Counted from the first letter of the stretch, positions 33,216 through 42,549 are shown. The stretch: 44,459 nucleotides of DNA from Bacteroidaceae bacterium (GCA_017453465.1 JAFTEV010000011.1:1-44459), one strand, 5' to 3'. Made by a program: numbers and translations. The notes: a model not told the origin generated them from the letters alone.

Positions 33216-33542
33216 ATGAATAAAACTACACTCAAGATATTATCATTAGCATTCGCAATGATGCTCAATGTAAACCTGGCCGAGGCTTCGACCTACACGC
33301 CAGAACCCCTGCCCGCCATCGAGAACGAAATGGAGCAGGTACAAATCTCAGTGAGCAACGGAAGTACCATCCACGTGAAATTCGCCGACGGCAAAGTGCT
33401 GGAAGTTTACAGCATCACGGGCGAGAAAGTCTATACACAGCGCATCGACAGCCCCAGCAAAAGCTACGAACTTTCAAGCCTGCCCAAAGGCTTCTACCTG
33501 GTAAAGGTCGGCGATGTCACCCGCAAGGTCTTCCTCAAGTAA
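33216..33542 (+). CDS. Small secreted protein consisting mainly of a T9SS-type C-terminal domain
   Basis: 108 aa. The signal peptide MNKTTLKILSLAFAMMLNVN is cleaved around Ala-Glu-Ala-Ser. The remaining about 80 residues form the beta-rich pattern of Por/type IX sorting tails: VQISVSNGSTIHVKF, VLEVYSITGEKVYTQRID, SYELSSLPKGFYLVKVGDVT followed by RKVFLK. Normally such a tail is attached to a large cargo protein; here there is none. It may be a stand-alone tail-like protein of unknown role. A strong own promoter and a terminator show it is a single-gene transcript. Confidence 0.82.
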   Translation: MNKTTLKILSLAFAMMLNVNLAEASTYTPEPLPAIENEMEQVQISVSNGSTIHVKFADGKVLEVYSITGEKVYTQRIDSPSKSYELSSLPKGFYLVKVGDVTRKVFLK

Positions 33543-33580
33543 CCCCGAATAGTTCCCCCGCAGTCGCGGACTTTTATAAA

Positions 33581-33639
33581 CACAAAAATAAACCAAAGAA
33601 AACAGAAATTGAGATTGTTTTCTTTGGTTTATTTTTGTG
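33581..33639. terminator. 24-bp perfect A/T-rich hairpin, likely bidirectional terminator
   Basis: 33581-33604 (cacaaaaataaaccaaagaa...) and 33616-33639 are exact reverse complements with an 11-nt loop. It separates the convergent mini-protein gene and kdsB. The stem is T-rich on both strands, which fits termination in either direction. Confidence 0.7.
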
Positions 33640-33666
33640 CCCTGTTTTCCGCAAAACCCAATAGGG

Positions 33667-34428
33667 TCAGCCGAGGGGATGGGAGTGGAGGAACTGCTCG
33701 GCTCGCTGCAAGTCTTCGGGCGTGTCGATGCCGATGGTCTCCACCTGTGTAGTGCCCACCTTGATTTTGTAGCCGTTCTCCAGCCAGCGAAGCTGTTCGA
33801 GCGACTCCACACGCTCCAGGGTGCCCTGGGGCAAGGCCGTGATTTGGCGCAACACGTCCGTGCGGTAGGCATAGAGGCCGATGTGCTTGTAGTAGGTGTG
33901 GTTGGGCAGCCACTCTTCCCTATCCTTTCCACGCATGAATGGGATGATGGAGCGCGAGAAGTAGAGTGCCTCCATCCGGTTGTTGACCACCACCTTGGGA
34001 CTGTTGGCATTCTCCAGCGCGGCAAAGCCGTCGGCTGGCGTGAAAGGCTTTACCAGCGTGGCGATGTCCACAGTGGGGTCGTCGAAACACTGGCACACGG
34101 TGCGCAGCTGCTGGGGCTGGATGAACGGCTCATCGCCCTGAATGTTGACCACCACATCGAAACGGTCGGCCCCCACCAGGGTCAGGGCCTCGTAGCAACG
34201 GTCGGTACCGCTGCGATGCGCCGTGCTGGTCATCACGACATTGCCCCCGAACTGGCGGACGGCCTGATAAATGCGCTCGTCATCTGTGGCCACAACCACG
34301 TCGTCCAGTGTGCCTTCCACCTGGCGATACACTCGCTCGATGACCATCTTGCCTCCCAGCATGGCCAGGGGTTTGGCCGGAAAACGGGTAGAGGCATAGC
34401 GTGCGGGGATAATACCTAAATATCTCAT
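33667..34428 (-). CDS. kdsB: 3-deoxy-manno-octulosonate cytidylyltransferase (CMP-Kdo synthetase)
   Basis: 253 aa. Activates Kdo with CTP for lipopolysaccharide inner core synthesis, in the cytosol. The signature start MRYLGIIPARYASTRFPAKP is followed by LAMLGGKMVIERVYRQ, VVVATDDERIYQAVRQFGGN, VMTSTAHRSGTDRCYEALTL, DVVVNIQGDEPFIQPQQL and GLYAYRTDVLRQITALPQGT with the Mg2+-binding GIDTPEDLQRAE near the end. Full length. It starts 9 nt after the PBP1A stop and is probably in one transcript with the genes to its right. Confidence 0.97.
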   Translation of the reverse strand: MRYLGIIPARYASTRFPAKPLAMLGGKMVIERVYRQVEGTLDDVVVATDDERIYQAVRQFGGNVVMTSTAHRSGTDRCYEALTLVGADRFDVVVNIQGDEPFIQPQQLRTVCQCFDDPTVDIATLVKPFTPADGFAALENANSPKVVVNNRMEALYFSRSIIPFMRGKDREEWLPNHTYYKHIGLYAYRTDVLRQITALPQGTLERVESLEQLRWLENGYKIKVGTTQVETIGIDTPEDLQRAEQFLHSHPLG

Positions 34429-34437
34429 GTCTTTTGA

Positions 34438-36861
34438 TTATCTGAAGTTTGCGTCCAGCTTACTGCCCGCCTCTTCCTCCTTGGGTTTCTCGTCGCTTTC
34501 GGCATAGCCGAGGCCGTCGAGTTCGCTCGAACACATCTGGAAGCCGACAGGGATGTCAAACGTGTCCTTCTGTGTGATGCCGAGCCGGGGATTCGCATAG
34601 ACTTTGTTGATGAACTTGCCGTAGATGGGCAACGCTGCACGCGCACCCTGTCCGTAGGCCATGCTCTTGAAGTGGATGTCACGGTCTTCGCCGCCTACCC
34701 AGCAACCCACGACGAGGTTGGGAGTCACTCCCATGAACCATCCGTCTGCATTGGAGTTGGTGGTGCCCGTCTTGCCTATCATGTCGGCTGTGATGTTGTA
34801 CTTCGAGCCACGCAGCGACTGGCCCGTTCCGCTGTTGATGACGGCGCGCAGCATGTCAATCATCTTGTAGCACGACTCCTTCGACATCACTTCGTTCATG
34901 CGCGGCGTGAAGGTTGCCACCACATTGCCGTCGGCATCCTCAATGCGTGTGACCAGCAGCGGAGCGAAGCGCACGCCGTTGTTGGCAAAGGCGGTGTAGG
35001 CACTGACCATTTCGCCCACGCTGATGTCGCAGGGACCCAGGCAGAGCGGCAACGAGGGGTAGATGTCCTGATTCGTGATACCGAAGAGGTGGAGCATGTC
35101 GATGAGTGCCTTGGGACTGAGCTGCGCCATGACGTAGGCTGCAATCCAGTTGTTCGACTGCGAGAGTCCCCACTTCAGGGTGACCATTTCGCCGTAGCGC
35201 GAGTGCGAACCGTTGCGCGGTGTCCAGGCCGTGGGGCCTGAGCCGTAGGTGCGCTGCACGTTGGGTGCCACATCGCAGGGCGTGAATCCGTTCTCCATGG
35301 CCAGCGTGTAGAGGAAGGGCTTCATGGTGGACCCAATCTGGCGGCGACCGCCTCCGAGCACATTGTCATACTGGAAGTACTTGTAGTTCAGTCCGCCAAC
35401 GTAGGCTTTCACCTGCCCCGTGTGGGGGTCCATGGCCATCATCGCCGTGCGCAGGAAGTGCTTGTAGTAGCGGATGGAGTCGAGCGGGGTCATCTCCACC
35501 TCCTGGTCTTCCTTGCCGTAGAGCGTCATGGGCACTTTCGTGTTGAACGCCTTCTCAATCTCCTCGTCCGAGCAGCCCGCCTTCTTCATCATCACGTATC
35601 GCTCGCTCTGGCGCATGGCTCGGTGCAGGATTTTGTCGATTTCTTTCCGCGAGAGGTCCCAGTAAGGCGCAGTGGGGTTGCCCTTCTGTTCGCCGTCGAA
35701 AGCACCCTGCAAGTAGCCGGTCACGTGCTCGCGTGTGGCTTGTTCGGCATATTCCTGCATCCGGCTGTCCAGTGTGGTGTAGATTTTCAGACCGTCGGTA
35801 TATATATTATAATGTGAACCGTCCTTCTTCACGTTCTTGTTGCACCAGCCAAAGACGGGGTCGGTCTCCCAGGCGAGACTATCGTCGTAGAACTGCTGAT
35901 ACTGCCAGGAAGCGTAGTTTTCGCGTCGCGGCTCCTTGGCCATGAGGATACGGCGCAGATACTCACGGAAGTAGGGCGCGCTGCCCTCTTTGTGGTCCTG
36001 CACGTGGAAGTGGCTCACATCCAGCGGCTCGGCCTGTGCCTTGCGCATCTCCTCTTCGGAGAGGTAGCCGGCCTTGTGCATCTGGGCCAGCACCACATTG
36101 CGGCGTTCACGGCTCCGCTCGTTGAATCGGCGCGGATTGTAGAGCGAGGGGTTTTTGCACATACCCACCAGCGTGGCGCACTCCACCAGCGAGAGGTCCT
36201 GCACACGGTCGCGGGCGAAGTAGGTCTTGGCGGCGTTCTTGATGCCCACGGCGTTGTTCAGGAAGTCGAAGTAATTCAGATACATCGTCATAATCTCCTC
36301 CTTCGTGTAGAAGCGTTCCAGCTGCACGGCAATGAACCACTCGATGGGTTTCTGCAAGAGACGCTTGCGCTCGTCGCGTGCCACGTCGGAATAGAGCTGC
36401 TTGGCCAGCTGCTGGGTAATAGTGGAGCCGCCGCCGGCAGACTTCTGGTGCATGAATCCGCGCTTCACTACGGCTCGCAGCACAGCACGCAGGTCTATGC
36501 CGGAGTGTTCGTAGAAACGGGCATCCTCGGTTGCCACCAGGGCATTGACGAGGTTCTGCGGCAGGGAGTCATAGCTGACCATGACGCGGTTCTCGGATGC
36601 GTAGCTCCAGGTGCCGAGCAGCTGGTTGTCAGACGTGTAGATGCGCGAGGCATACTTATTGATGGGGTTCTCCAGTTCGGACACTGGCGGCAGTGCGCCG
36701 AGCCATCCCTGCGAAATGCCATATACGGCCAGTGCGCCCAGACCCAGCAGGAGAAAAACGCACACCCACAGTGTGGCGAGAATCGCCCGCATGTGGCCGC
36801 TTCGGGGCTTTTGTGCTGAAGTCCTGTCTATTGTGTCACCATTTGATGGGTTCTTTTCCAT
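34438..36861 (-). CDS. Class A penicillin-binding protein (PBP1A-like)
   Basis: 807 aa. A cytoplasmic basic N-terminus and one membrane segment (about 28-50) precede the GT51 glycosyltransferase domain: [20 protein letters not shown] (catalytic Glu), [15 protein letters not shown], and [20 protein letters not shown]. The transpeptidase domain has SxxK in [15 protein letters not shown], SxN in [11 protein letters not shown] and KTG in [16 protein letters not shown]. It polymerises and crosslinks peptidoglycan in the periplasm. Its start overlaps the end of the uracil-DNA glycosylase gene by 26 nt. Length is typical for Bacteroidetes PBP1A. The C-terminus is acidic ([13 protein letters not shown]). 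Confidence 0.96.
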   Translation of the reverse strand: MEKNPSNGDTIDRTSAQKPRSGHMRAILATLWVCVFLLLGLGALAVYGISQGWLGALPPVSELENPINKYASRIYTSDNQLLGTWSYASENRVMVSYDSLPQNLVNALVATEDARFYEHSGIDLRAVLRAVVKRGFMHQKSAGGGSTITQQLAKQLYSDVARDERKRLLQKPIEWFIAVQLERFYTKEEIMTMYLNYFDFLNNAVGIKNAAKTYFARDRVQDLSLVECATLVGMCKNPSLYNPRRFNERSRERRNVVLAQMHKAGYLSEEEMRKAQAEPLDVSHFHVQDHKEGSAPYFREYLRRILMAKEPRRENYASWQYQQFYDDSLAWETDPVFGWCNKNVKKDGSHYNIYTDGLKIYTTLDSRMQEYAEQATREHVTGYLQGAFDGEQKGNPTAPYWDLSRKEIDKILHRAMRQSERYVMMKKAGCSDEEIEKAFNTKVPMTLYGKEDQEVEMTPLDSIRYYKHFLRTAMMAMDPHTGQVKAYVGGLNYKYFQYDNVLGGGRRQIGSTMKPFLYTLAMENGFTPCDVAPNVQRTYGSGPTAWTPRNGSHSRYGEMVTLKWGLSQSNNWIAAYVMAQLSPKALIDMLHLFGITNQDIYPSLPLCLGPCDISVGEMVSAYTAFANNGVRFAPLLVTRIEDADGNVVATFTPRMNEVMSKESCYKMIDMLRAVINSGTGQSLRGSKYNITADMIGKTGTTNSNADGWFMGVTPNLVVGCWVGGEDRDIHFKSMAYGQGARAALPIYGKFINKVYANPRLGITQKDTFDIPVGFQMCSSELDGLGYAESDEKPKEEEAGSKLDANFR

Positions 36862-37498
36862 GTTTTTTCAGATAATCATTGGTTAATGTAAAATGATGAT
36901 TGCCAAAGAAACCGCGATAGGCCGAGAGGGGCGACGGATGGGCTGAGCGGAGAATCAGGTGACGGCTGCCGTCGATGAGCGGTGCCTTGCTCTGCGCGTA
37001 GCTGCCCCACAGGATGAAGACGAGACCCTCGCACTGCTGGCTGAGCAGACTGATGACGGCGTCGGTGAAGCGTTCCCAGCCCCGGTTCTGATGCGATCCC
37101 GCCTGGTGTTCCCTCACGGTGAGCGTGGCGTTGAGCAGTAAGACTCCCTGATGAGCCCAGCGCAGGAGGTTGCCCGATGTGGGGATGGGCACGCCCAGGT
37201 CGGTGTTGAGTTCCTTGAAGATGTTCAGCAGCGAGGGCGGAAAGGGCACGCCGTCGTTCACCGAGAAGCAAAGTCCGTGTGCCTGCCCAGGCTCGTGGTA
37301 GGGGTCTTGGCCTATGAGCACCACTTTCACGTTGGGCAGCGGACAAGCATTGAAGGCATTGAAGATGAGCGACCCAGGCGGATAGACCGTGTACTGGCGA
37401 TATTCGCTCCGCACAAAGTCTGTCAGCTGTGCAAAATAGGGTTTGTCAAATTCCGACTGCAAAGCCTGTTTCCAGCTCGGTTCTATCTTAACGTCCAT
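36836..37498 (-). CDS. ung: Uracil-DNA glycosylase
   Basis: 220 aa from the ATG at 37498 ([11 protein letters not shown]); a longer frame from 37552 would cross the end of the pqqD-like gene. Removes uracil from DNA. Family-1 motifs: [20 protein letters not shown] with the water-activating Asp, [29 protein letters not shown], and [20 protein letters not shown] with the His and minor-groove loop. Standard length. Its last 26 nt overlap the PBP1A start, so the two genes are coupled. Confidence 0.97.
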   Translation of the reverse strand: MDVKIEPSWKQALQSEFDKPYFAQLTDFVRSEYRQYTVYPPGSLIFNAFNACPLPNVKVVLIGQDPYHEPGQAHGLCFSVNDGVPFPPSLLNIFKELNTDLGVPIPTSGNLLRWAHQGVLLLNATLTVREHQAGSHQNRGWERFTDAVISLLSQQCEGLVFILWGSYAQSKAPLIDGSRHLILRSAHPSPLSAYRGFFGNHHFTLTNDYLKKHGKEPIKW

Positions 37499-37505
37499 AC
37501 ATTTA

Positions 37506-37769
37506 TTATATAAGCCCCGCATCCTTCCACGACGCAACGAGCATATTGGCATCGTTCTGCGCCGTCATCACATCCACATCGTACTCCTTCACCAGTGCCT
37601 TGACAATGTCCTGCTCTGTGAAGTCCTTGCCAACGACGGCTTTCCACGCCGAGGCTGCACTGTCGTTCAAGGTAATGACTTTCGAGAAGTCGATGTTCTG
37701 CACACCGTGTGCGATGATGATGTTTTCTCCGAGAATGTTGCGGAGTTCAAAACCTGATTTTATCTGCAT
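37506..37769 (-). CDS. PqqD family peptide-binding protein
   Basis: 87 aa. The sequence [20 protein letters not shown], then [20 protein letters not shown] and [12 protein letters not shown] matches PqqD/RiPP recognition element proteins: three beta strands followed by a helical bundle that captures the leader peptide of a ribosomally made precursor. Here it follows an S26-type peptidase, HprK-like kinase and C11 peptidase, so it probably serves a peptide-modification system. No radical SAM protein or precursor is seen beside it. It ends 7 nt before the ung start. Confidence 0.85.
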   Translation of the reverse strand: MQIKSGFELRNILGENIIIAHGVQNIDFSKVITLNDSAASAWKAVVGKDFTEQDIVKALVKEYDVDVMTAQNDANMLVASWKDAGLI

Positions 37770-37830
37770 TTTATGTTATATTTTTATTGATGGATAGTTT
37801 GTCTTCATTGGAGTTAAGGAGTTGAAGGTA

Positions 37831-38316
37831 TCAGTCCAGCGACACGTTGCGAGCCAAGAGCGGCATTCCGTGGGTGGCACGGTAGAAGGCCAGCAACACA
37901 CGGCGCAGGAACGACCACCGAGGCCACAGCGCGGAGTAGAGTTTCCAGGTGCGCGAGGTTCTGAGGTCGTAGGTCTTTCCGTCACGGACAACGGCCTGAA
38001 GACGTGCCCTCACGTCGGCCAGACGGCAGTGTTCCACTCCCACGAGATTACCGTCGCCGCGCATCGTGAGCCTGTCGCCCTGGAGGGAGACCACACGGTG
38101 GCAGACGTAGTGGCCCTTTGCGACCTCGGCCAGCACCACATCACCCAGCCTGACATCCACATCGAGCGTGAAGCGGAGCAGGTCTTTGTTGTGACGGATG
38201 AAGGGCATCATGCTCTGTCCGCGTGCAGTCATCGTGCCAGAGGCTCCGCCTTCTTCCTGCATGAGGCTGAAGAGTACGGGCATGAACTCCTCGTTGGGCA
38301 AGCGCAGGGTCTTCAT
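37831..38316 (-). CDS. S24/S26 family peptidase, signal-peptidase-like with Ser/His dyad
   Basis: 161 aa. The nucleophile context GQSMMPFI (Ser35) and YVCHRVVSL (His73) resemble the Ser-His dyad of the ER/archaeal type rather than the Ser-Lys dyad of bacterial LepB. RGDGN near residue 90 fits the third conserved box. No N-terminal membrane anchor is present; a C-terminal amphipathic region (KLYSALWPRWSFLRRVLLAF) may hold it to the membrane. The start ATG overlaps the stop of the HprK-like gene (ATGA), so translation is coupled. It probably cleaves a peptide made by this cassette. Confidence 0.82.
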   Translation of the reverse strand: MKTLRLPNEEFMPVLFSLMQEEGGASGTMTARGQSMMPFIRHNKDLLRFTLDVDVRLGDVVLAEVAKGHYVCHRVVSLQGDRLTMRGDGNLVGVEHCRLADVRARLQAVVRDGKTYDLRTSRTWKLYSALWPRWSFLRRVLLAFYRATHGMPLLARNVSLD

Positions 38317-39206
38317 ACGGCGCGTATCGTGTTATAGCTCAGCTGGCAAGCGGCCTCGTCGGGCAGACATTCCAGCAGGTATGTGGGTGTGGTCTGCATG
38401 ATGGCAGCCACGGTGTCGCATGTGCCCATGTAGTCGCGTTCATCCCATTTCATCACGCTGCACGAGGGCAGGAGCGAGGCGAAGGATTCGACCACCGACT
38501 GGCGGCGAATCTTGTTGTGGGGAGCCTGTTGCAGTTGCAAGAACGCGCCCACCGGAGCCTCGACATTGCGGTAGCAGGGTGTCTTTCCGCTCCAGGGCGA
38601 ACCATAGACGCGCACCACCCCGTCGGGGCAGCGGCGCACCACAGGGTTGTCGTCGTTCATCAGGTCGGTGCCGGGGATGTGCTTGAGCCAGAGTCCCGTG
38701 TGGGTGCTCTTGCCCGTGCCGCTCACACCGAGGCAGAGGTAGCCGTAGCCGTCCTTGCGCACCACGGAGGCGTGCATGAGCAGGGTCTGGCATTGTGAGC
38801 CGGCAAAGGCATAGGCCATCATCAGGGCGTTGTTCAAGCCAAAGTTGCGCATGGCAAATGTTCCATTGAGGCAGACCTTTGCCTGACGGAAGTCGGCGGT
38901 CACTTCGAGCAGGGAGCACTGGCGGTCCTGCACGTCGGAGACCACAATTTGGTAGCTGCCGTCGGGGAGCCGATAGACACCGTGGTTGTTGCCACCACAG
39001 TTGAACTGCCCTATCTCCTCGCCGCGCACGGCGGGTCGCCAGCCATCGTCAACGGTCAGCGTGAAGAGCAGGTCTGTGGTGTCGGCCTCCGGGAGCAGGA
39101 AGGGCTGGCTCGACGGAAGCAGTGCGGCGGTGTTCACATCGTCTGCAAAACAGACGCAATAGGTGTGTCCGCCTACGCGATAGTATGTTGGTTTCTTCAT
39201 GTTCAT
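38313..39206 (-). CDS. HprK-like / PEP carboxykinase-fold kinase
   Basis: 297 aa from 39206 (ATG overlapping the previous TGA), or 295 aa from the ATG at 39200. The P-loop is GVSGTGKS (160-167) in YLCLGVSGTGKSTHTGLWLK, with LMNDDNPVVRR and YGSPWSGKTPCYRNVEAPVG following as in HPr-kinase-like proteins. The N-terminal half (about 1-145) is a beta-rich domain without a name I know. Such kinases occur in lasso-peptide and other RiPP gene sets and phosphorylate the precursor, or act as unrelated kinases. Here it is coupled to the C11 and S26 genes on both sides by ATGA overlaps. Confidence 0.82.
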   Translation of the reverse strand: MNMKKPTYYRVGGHTYCVCFADDVNTAALLPSSQPFLLPEADTTDLLFTLTVDDGWRPAVRGEEIGQFNCGGNNHGVYRLPDGSYQIVVSDVQDRQCSLLEVTADFRQAKVCLNGTFAMRNFGLNNALMMAYAFAGSQCQTLLMHASVVRKDGYGYLCLGVSGTGKSTHTGLWLKHIPGTDLMNDDNPVVRRCPDGVVRVYGSPWSGKTPCYRNVEAPVGAFLQLQQAPHNKIRRQSVVESFASLLPSCSVMKWDERDYMGTCDTVAAIMQTTPTYLLECLPDEAACQLSYNTIRAV

Positions 39207-40513
39207 TCTTCTTCTTCGGTTTCAATCCATACGGCCTTGGCCCAGTCTGTGTCGTAGTAGGCCGGGGCAAACCACTTGTCGCGCATGGCATACTTGTAGA
39301 GCGGGATGTGCATGGAGACACCGCTGTACTGCTGGGCATCCACCTTGTTGTTGGAACTGCGGTTGAAGGCAGAGTACCAGGTCGGGGTGTGTACTTGTGC
39401 GATGAACATCTTCTGATATTCAGCCAGCCAGAGGGGGTACTCCTCTGCACTGAGCACGGCGCGCATCAGGCCCTGCATGTCGTAGAAGTCGGGGTAGTCG
39501 TTCATAAAGTAGCTGTCCCACCAGAAATAGTCCTGCACGTCGGTATAGTCCATGTAGAGCAGGTCTTGCTTGTATTTCTTGACGTAGGGCTGGGTGACCT
39601 GGGCCACGTGTTCCAGCTGGGCGCAATCGACAGCCGAGAGCAACACGCCGTAGAGGTTGTCTGCCTGGTAGTAGTCATAGTATGCCTGCACCATGCCTTC
39701 TACGTAGGCCGAGTCCTGAAACATGGGCTTCACCAGGGACTGGTATGGGGCACCGGGGCCAGGGATTTCAGCCGGCGAGCCCACTATGCAGCGGGCGCAG
39801 TGGCGCAGTTGGTAGAGCACCTCGATGTTCTGCATGAAACAGGCATCGAAGAGCAGAAAGTCGAGCGTGCCAAATTGCTGGAGCACGTCGCGTATGTCGT
39901 TGATGGTGAGTTGACCGCCCGTATTGGCCAGGGTGTTCTTTCCGTTGTCGTAGCCAAAGGAGCGGAGCTTTGCGCCCCAAGCGTTGTTGGCCCCTGTGTA
40001 TGGGCTGGGCACGGGCGGAATCCAGCCCGAACCGTGGGACCAGAGCACCAGTCCGTAGCTCTGCGAGGGGTAGTTCCGCCTGACGTATGCAAGCACATCG
40101 CTCATGGCCTCGGTTGAGCAGGAGTTGACATCACTCTCGTAGGTGCGCACGGGACGGATGCTGTCGAGCGGGGTGTCCTTGCTGTAGTAGGTGAAGTCGT
40201 AGATGCGGGGTAGCAGGGTGTTGTCGAGATAGACAATGAGGTGGTCGTTGAGGCCCAGGTACTTCGCACAGGAGTACATCTCACGCAGGTCGGTGGGAGA
40301 ATAGGACCCAAGGGAGTTCTCGGCTGCCATATAGACAACGACGACACGCCCCTCTGTTGTGCCGTACTGAGGCAGGTCGATGGGCTGCGCGGGTTCGTCC
40401 TTCTTGCAGGAGGACAGCAGCAGCAGACTGGCCAGCAAGCAGCAGAGCAACGCCGCGAGGGGTGTCGCCATGGGGCTGGAGTGGAGGTATGTGTGTCGGG
40501 CTCTGTTCAGCAT
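39203..40513 (-). CDS. Clostripain-like C11 cysteine peptidase, lipoprotein
   Basis: 436 aa; an internal start at 40471 (MATPLAALLCCLLASLLLLS) would give a more normal 22-residue signal. The lipobox LLSSC follows, so it is a probable lipoprotein on the cell envelope. Catalytic dyad: His in SYGLVLWSHGSGWIPPV and Cys in DFLLFDACFMQNIEVLYQLR, both as in clostripain (C11). The C-terminal half is helical (VQAYYDYYQADNLYGVLLSA). C11 enzymes cleave after Arg/Lys. It is coupled to the HprK-like gene by an ATGA overlap and may process a secreted peptide. Confidence 0.9.
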   Translation of the reverse strand: MLNRARHTYLHSSPMATPLAALLCCLLASLLLLSSCKKDEPAQPIDLPQYGTTEGRVVVVYMAAENSLGSYSPTDLREMYSCAKYLGLNDHLIVYLDNTLLPRIYDFTYYSKDTPLDSIRPVRTYESDVNSCSTEAMSDVLAYVRRNYPSQSYGLVLWSHGSGWIPPVPSPYTGANNAWGAKLRSFGYDNGKNTLANTGGQLTINDIRDVLQQFGTLDFLLFDACFMQNIEVLYQLRHCARCIVGSPAEIPGPGAPYQSLVKPMFQDSAYVEGMVQAYYDYYQADNLYGVLLSAVDCAQLEHVAQVTQPYVKKYKQDLLYMDYTDVQDYFWWDSYFMNDYPDFYDMQGLMRAVLSAEEYPLWLAEYQKMFIAQVHTPTWYSAFNRSSNNKVDAQQYSGVSMHIPLYKYAMRDKWFAPAYYDTDWAKAVWIETEEEE

Positions 40514-40532
40514 GGTGTGTAGATATGTGGGC

Positions 40533-41123
40533 CTACTTGAGGCTGTCTGTGGGCTGCGCTCCGTCGCTGTCCGCCGCTGCCCGTATCAGGTCGAGCGGAT
40601 GGACAAAGCGGAACTGTGCGCTGTTGATGAGCGTCAGTGTGCCTTCGGGCTGAAGGAGCACGTGCCGCTTCACCTTTTCGAGCCGCCGCTCCAGTTTCTT
40701 CTTGTCTTTGTCGAAGAAGACACTGGTGGTCTGGTGGGTCTTCCCAAGCGTGCCCTCGGTGTATTGTTGCAGCTGCAGACTGAAGGAGGAACGGAAGGGC
40801 AGGAAGTTCGTCTTCTTCTGGAGCGCGAGGCTGTCAATCTGTGTTATGTCAGTGACATACACCTCGTCGGTTCCCAGTGTGGTCGAGGTGCCAAAGACAT
40901 AGACTGTGCCGGAAGTCTTGTGCATCGGGAGGGCATCGCGGACGGGCTGCTGCCGGGTCTCCTTTGCCTCCTTCTTCTTGGCCTGTGCCTTCTGCTTCTC
41001 CACCTTTGCCTGCTGCTTGGCGGCTTGGGCTTTCTGCTTTTCGGCCAGTGTCTGGGTCTGCGCCCGCAGTGGGCTGATGGCGGAAAGGAAGCACACGAGC
41101 AACAGGATGAATTTGTTCTTCAT
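40533..41123 (-). CDS. Secreted protein with Lys/Ala/Gln-rich coiled coil, unknown function
   Basis: 196 aa. The signal peptide MKNKFILLLVCFLSAISPLR ends before AQTQ. Residues about 25-60 are a highly charged helix (KQKAQAAKQQAKVEKQKAQA), then a beta-rich part with SGTVYVFGTSTTLGTDEVYV, SFSLQLQQYTEGTLGK and QPEGTLTLINSAQFRFVHPL. I do not recognise a domain. It lies 19 nt upstream of the C11 peptidase gene and probably belongs to the same transcript. Confidence 0.75.
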   Translation of the reverse strand: MKNKFILLLVCFLSAISPLRAQTQTLAEKQKAQAAKQQAKVEKQKAQAKKKEAKETRQQPVRDALPMHKTSGTVYVFGTSTTLGTDEVYVTDITQIDSLALQKKTNFLPFRSSFSLQLQQYTEGTLGKTHQTTSVFFDKDKKKLERRLEKVKRHVLLQPEGTLTLINSAQFRFVHPLDLIRAAADSDGAQPTDSLK

Positions 41124-41170
41124 ACAGTTGATGTTGAAATATGTAGATGTTGTTCTTATTAAATAGTAAA

Positions 41171-41191
41171 CGGGGGATGCTATGTCCCCCG
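41171..41191 (-). terminator. Hairpin after rpoD
   Basis: The minus strand reads cgggggacatagcatcccccg followed by TTTACTATTTAA, 20 nt past the rpoD stop. It is a short but strong GC stem with an imperfect T-rich tail. Confidence 0.55.
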
Positions 41192-41210
41192 AATTAGTCT
41201 GCTGCGGTGC

Positions 41211-42071
41211 TTAGCCCAGGTAGGACTTGAGCAGCTTGCTGCGCGAATTGCTGCGTAGGCGGCGAATGGCTTTCTCCTTGATTTGTCGCACGCGCTCGCG
41301 TGTGAGATTGAAGCGGTCGCCGATTTCCTCCAGTGTTTTCTCCTGTTCGCCTATGCCGAAGAACATGCAGATGATTTCCTTCTCGCGTGGCGTCAGGGTG
41401 TCGAGCGTGCGGTCAATCTCTTTCGACAGCGATTCACCCACCAGCTGGCGGTCGGCCATGGGCGAGTCGTCGTTCACCAGCACATCGAGCAGACTGTTGT
41501 CCTCGCCCTCCACAAAGGGGGCATCCACACTGATGTGGCGACTGCTCTGCTTCATGGTGTCGGCAACCTTGTCCACCGGCAGGTCGAGCTGTTCGGCCAG
41601 CTCCTCGGCTGAGGGGCGACGCTCGTTTTCCTGTTCAAACTTGGAGAAAGCCTTGCTGATTTTGTTGAGCGAACCCACCTGATTGAGCGGCAGGCGCACA
41701 ATGCGGCTCTGCTCGGCCAGTGCCTGCAGGATGCTCTGGCGAATCCACCAGACGGCGTAGCTGATGAACTTGAATCCGCGAGTCTCGTCGAATTTCTCGG
41801 CTGCCTTGATGAGGCCCAGATTTCCCTCATTGATGAGGTCGGGCAGACTGAGGCCCTGGTTCTGGTACTGTTTTGCTACAGAAACAACGAAGCGCAGATT
41901 AGCTCTGGTCAGCTTCTCAAGCGCACGGCGGTCGCCCTTGCGGATGCGTCCGGCAAGTTCAACCTCCTCTTCCACCGTAATCAGTTCTTCACGACCGATT
42001 TCCTGCAGATACTTGTCCAGCGATGCACTCTCTCGGTTCGTGATACTTTTCGTAATCTTTAATTGTCTCAT
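41211..42071 (-). CDS. rpoD: Primary RNA polymerase sigma factor RpoD/SigA (short Bacteroidetes form)
   Basis: 286 aa from the ATG at 42071 ([15 protein letters not shown]), as usual for the short primary sigma of Bacteroidetes; a longer frame from 42137 lacks family similarity and would cross the promoter. Region 1.2 [20 protein letters not shown]; region 2 [40 protein letters not shown] and [20 protein letters not shown]; region 3 [14 protein letters not shown]; region 4 [17 protein letters not shown] and [20 protein letters not shown]. It recognises the TAnnTTTG-type promoters seen in the window. Confidence 0.97.
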   Translation of the reverse strand: MRQLKITKSITNRESASLDKYLQEIGREELITVEEEVELAGRIRKGDRRALEKLTRANLRFVVSVAKQYQNQGLSLPDLINEGNLGLIKAAEKFDETRGFKFISYAVWWIRQSILQALAEQSRIVRLPLNQVGSLNKISKAFSKFEQENERRPSAEELAEQLDLPVDKVADTMKQSSRHISVDAPFVEGEDNSLLDVLVNDDSPMADRQLVGESLSKEIDRTLDTLTPREKEIICMFFGIGEQEKTLEEIGDRFNLTRERVRQIKEKAIRRLRSNSRSKLLKSYLG

Positions 42072-42134
42072 ACAAAAAGATAAATGATTAACTTCTGACG
42101 TGTTTGCGTAAGGGCACAATACACGTATTCCGTG

Positions 42135-42142
42135 CAAAGATA
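42135..42142 (-). promoter_or_regulatory. -7 box of rpoD
   Basis: The minus strand reads TATCTTTG, 64 nt before the rpoD ATG. The -33 side is weak. Confidence 0.55.
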
Positions 42143-42256
42143 CAGATTTTTCATTGCACTCACACCTAAAAACGCACGTTTTTAAGATTTATTATATAAA
42201 GTATCGGAGAAAATCGAAAAAAACACACATTTTTGCCCCACAGCAATGACTTTTCA

Positions 42257-42428
42257 GCGGGAAAGTTCTCCCACTGCCGTGGCACTGCATTGCTGCTGCC
42301 GTGGCAAAGTTCTGCTACTGCGGTGGCACTGCATTGCTGCTGCGGTGGGAGAACTGTGCCACGGCAACGGGAGAACTTTGCGCCGGCAGTCAGAGAACTG
42401 TGCCACGGCAACGGCAATGCAGTGCTAC
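42257..42428. repeat. GC-rich palindromic repeat array, copy B
   Basis: Two direct copies of gtggcactgcattgctgctg lie at 42279 and 42323 (44-nt period), and inverted copies of the same words follow: gagaactgtgccacggcaac at about 42350 and 42394 (also 44 nt apart), ending with ggcaatgcagtgct. The core words gagaactgtgccac and cactgca recur at 13.0 and 27.3 kb. Confidence 0.8.
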
Positions 42429-42549
42429 TTTTACTTTTCCTGATTTCTGTTTGTATAAATACGGGAAAAGCAAGCCTTTTGGGGTTTGCGCATCCTTGCT
42501 CATTTAGGAAAAAAGGGCGCAAATTGGCTAATGCCGAAGGTTCTGAAGG

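Larger units (their letters stand above)
42072..42549. other. 478-bp gap: rpoD promoter and GC-rich repeat array
   Basis: Near rpoD is an AT-rich leader with a -7 box (42135-42142). The centre (42257-42428) is a GC-rich palindromic array. The remainder up to the FISUMP gene is AT-rich without a recognisable gene. Confidence 0.75.

Noticed and set aside
42257-42428. CRISPR array
   Set aside because: Repeats have a 44-nt period but only two direct copies and matching inverted copies, with no unique spacers and no cas genes.
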